In this document: piece by piece, positions 62,401-64,000 of the stretch
Layout: each line of letters starts with the position of its first letter
Position numbering within the stretch: position 1 is the first letter of the stretch
Assembly (NCBI RefSeq): GCF_000499845.2
Contig: NC_023749.2
Coordinates: forward strand, 6,543,030-6,607,029
Direction of reading: 5' to 3'
DNA length: 64,000 nt
Origin: Phaseolus vulgaris
Lineage: Eukaryota > Streptophyta > Magnoliopsida > Fabales > Fabaceae
Translations under genes and position numbers: made by a program
Notes under the pieces: model-generated
The model's input: only the letters and a program-made list of their open reading frames with translations
Told to the model about the DNA's origin: nothing
Database searches by the model: none

Positions 62401-62670
62401 CTTAACATATAATTGAGTTAAAATTTCAACTTATTAGATAAATTTTATAAGGTTCAATTAACTTTAAAGAGATTTGTTAGATTTATCACACTTTCGTTAT
62501 CGGATCACCCGTAAATATATAGTCTCACATGTGAGTTGGAAGATCTAGACATGAGAAAAATATATTAAAGATTGTACATCAACTAAAGATAAACACCTTC
62601 ATAATATATAATATATATAAACTTCATACTAAGTTAGTTTTGTAAGACTAAATCCAAGTTAAAAAATATC
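62400..62670 (+). mobile_element. Decayed TRIM-like element (LTR-internal-LTR order)
   Basis: 'cttattagataaattttata' and 'aggttcaattaactttaaag' match an LTR end. 'cgttatcggatcacccg' (62495-62511) matches the internal domain of the 46110-46312 copy. 'agattgtacatcaactaaag' and 'ttagttttgtaagactaaat' match the next LTR. It is heavily mutated. Confidence 0.5.
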
Positions 62671-63750
62671 CAAATTTCTTATTAACTCATAAATATATAT
62701 ATTAAAGATAATAAATTATGTTGTTGGATTTTATCTGTAGTAAGATAAATAATTATTTTAATAGTCAATTAATTTTTTTAATTAATTTATAAAATAGTAA
62801 AGTAAATATCTTAGATATAGGTCGGCATACAAATCCTTAAATTCGAAATATAATGAAATATAAATTAAGCATATGGATTATTATCATATTGTAATTGATA
62901 AGAAGGATGAAAAAGTTTTGAATAATTTCAGTAGTTTCTGGTATTATTTAATTTGAAACGATGTTTAAACTCGGTGAAACTTATGACTATGCTGGTTTTT
63001 TTTTTTCTATAACAGGTCAAGCCTTGTAGTTATTACTCTTAATATTGTTATTTATGAGTAATTATTAAAATATTAATAAGGGGGTTTTCACTAATGCTTA
63101 AACAATAAGATCCTTTGAATGAGGGGGGTGTTTTGTCTTCTAAAAGTTTTCTTAAAATATAGCAAACAAGTCTAGTTGACACGAAAAACAATCTAAATTG
63201 AATAATATATATAGTTTAAAAAAAAATATTAATAATGAGAACTAATTGAAAAAGATTGATGATAAAAAATTTAGTTTAAGATTTGAATAGTTAAACTTGA
63301 TGTCGTTTATGATATAGTCTAATTTTTTAATGTAAAAAATACCAGTTTAATGATTTGTTGAAAAATTAAGTTTTAAGTTTTAGTATTATGGAATTTATTA
63401 TGATATTACAGAAAATTTAAATTGAACAACTCACGTGGATAGTATTATTGAGGAAAGTGGTATTGAAATTTCATAATGTTCTCATCGAAAATTAAACATT
63501 ATTGGAACGGGTGTTAAGATTTCTTATCACTTAGTTTATGAGACAAAATGTATATTTAACGATGTAGGAACTAATTGAAGGAAATAAAAGAAGACAAAAG
63601 ATTGTAGCAATTGATTGAACATAATTGCACAAAATTGCAATACTAATCTTATTCATTTTGATTTACTCAATTATATATATAATAAAATTACAATTACTGT
63701 AAGCTATAAAATAAGAATACTAACATGCCTCTAAACTAACCATTAATGCA
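62671..63750. other. Intergenic, A+T-rich
   Basis: No gene recognised. It may include decayed flanks of the copia fragment to the right. Confidence 0.5.
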
Positions 63751-63789
63751 ATCAGAATTAATAATAATAAAATCTAAATAACCAACATC

Positions 63790-64000
63790 CTTCCTTAATT
63801 CTGATTTGGAACAACCCTTCCAAATTTGAGTTATGATATTGTTTTTCTCAATCGCCATCAATTCTTCATTCATATCTTTTTGCCATTTAGGGTGTTGAAT
63901 GGCATCGGCAAGTCTCACAGGTTCTTATTCTGCAAGAAAAGCAAAGTGAACCAAATCTCCATTGTCATCAACTTCATCATCAAGATTTACTTCGCAATCT
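63790..64000 (-). mobile_element. Ty1/copia pol fragment (start of reverse transcriptase), truncated
   Basis: On the minus strand the frame reads DNGDLVHFAFLAE, a stop, then EPVRLADAIQHPKWQKDMNE, then ELMAIEKNN. This is the typical entry into copia reverse transcriptase (EAIxxPxWxxAMxEEMxAIEKNxTW). The in-frame stop and loss of similarity after ..EKNN show it is inactive. It extends out of the window. Confidence 0.8.

Overview
This is a 64-kb stretch of plant nuclear DNA, most likely from a legume and probably a phaseoloid one (bean, cowpea or soybean group). The plant origin is read directly. The genes have many GT-AG introns in A+T-rich surroundings, and the products are plant-specific: a Dof factor, an ICR/RIP ROP effector, a plastid arogenate dehydratase and a plant-type V-ATPase subunit a. 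The legume assignment is inference: the short LTR elements, with a 'CCCACATCGACTAGAGAT' motif and an initiator-Met-tRNA primer site, match a family I associate with legumes.

Six protein genes are supported. Left to right they are: (1) 1-3867, minus: the 5' part of a long, disordered, repeat-ended protein of unknown function; its 3' end lies outside the window. (2) 6521-16684, minus: an 18-exon V-ATPase subunit a gene of the VHA-a1 type, 818 aa. (3) 26338-27024, plus: an intronless-CDS NEDD8 protease of the DEN1/SENP8 type, 228 aa. (4) 28760-33142, minus: an 11-exon arogenate/prephenate dehydratase gene, 378 aa. (5) 49273-50588, plus: a two-exon Dof zinc-finger gene, 298 aa, with two upstream ORFs. 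(6) 56073-59749, minus: a three-exon ICR/RIP coiled-coil gene, 604 aa, with a long 5'UTR intron. All splice phases of genes 2-6 were walked by hand and close without a break.

The rest is intergenic DNA, mainly old transposons. 16.7-25.6 kb is a nested transposon graveyard. A decayed Ty3/gypsy pol (about 20.93-24.23 kb) is interrupted by a 5'-truncated L1-type LINE tail with a 20-bp target-site duplication, and by a further 1.35-kb insertion. Two more LINE tails with 19-20-bp duplications lie close by. At least five TRIM-like short LTR elements are scattered (10.2, 42.5, 46.2, 54.9 and 62.5 kb). A tRNA-derived SINE sits in VHA-a1 intron 1 and an 853-bp inverted-repeat transposon in ADT intron 5. 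Several MITE-like units and tandem repeats fill 37-45 kb, and a Ty1/copia fragment lies at the right edge.

The genes do not form a pathway together. The order DEN1-Dof-ICR resembles, from memory, a segment of Arabidopsis chromosome 5, with the ADT gene interposed here, so conserved microsynteny is likely. I found no evidence of a new biological system. The most unusual items are the Dof upstream ORF that starts 4 nt before the main start, the in-frame GC/GT donor choice in gene 1, the 3'UTR intron of the ADT gene and the layered insertions in the gypsy relic.
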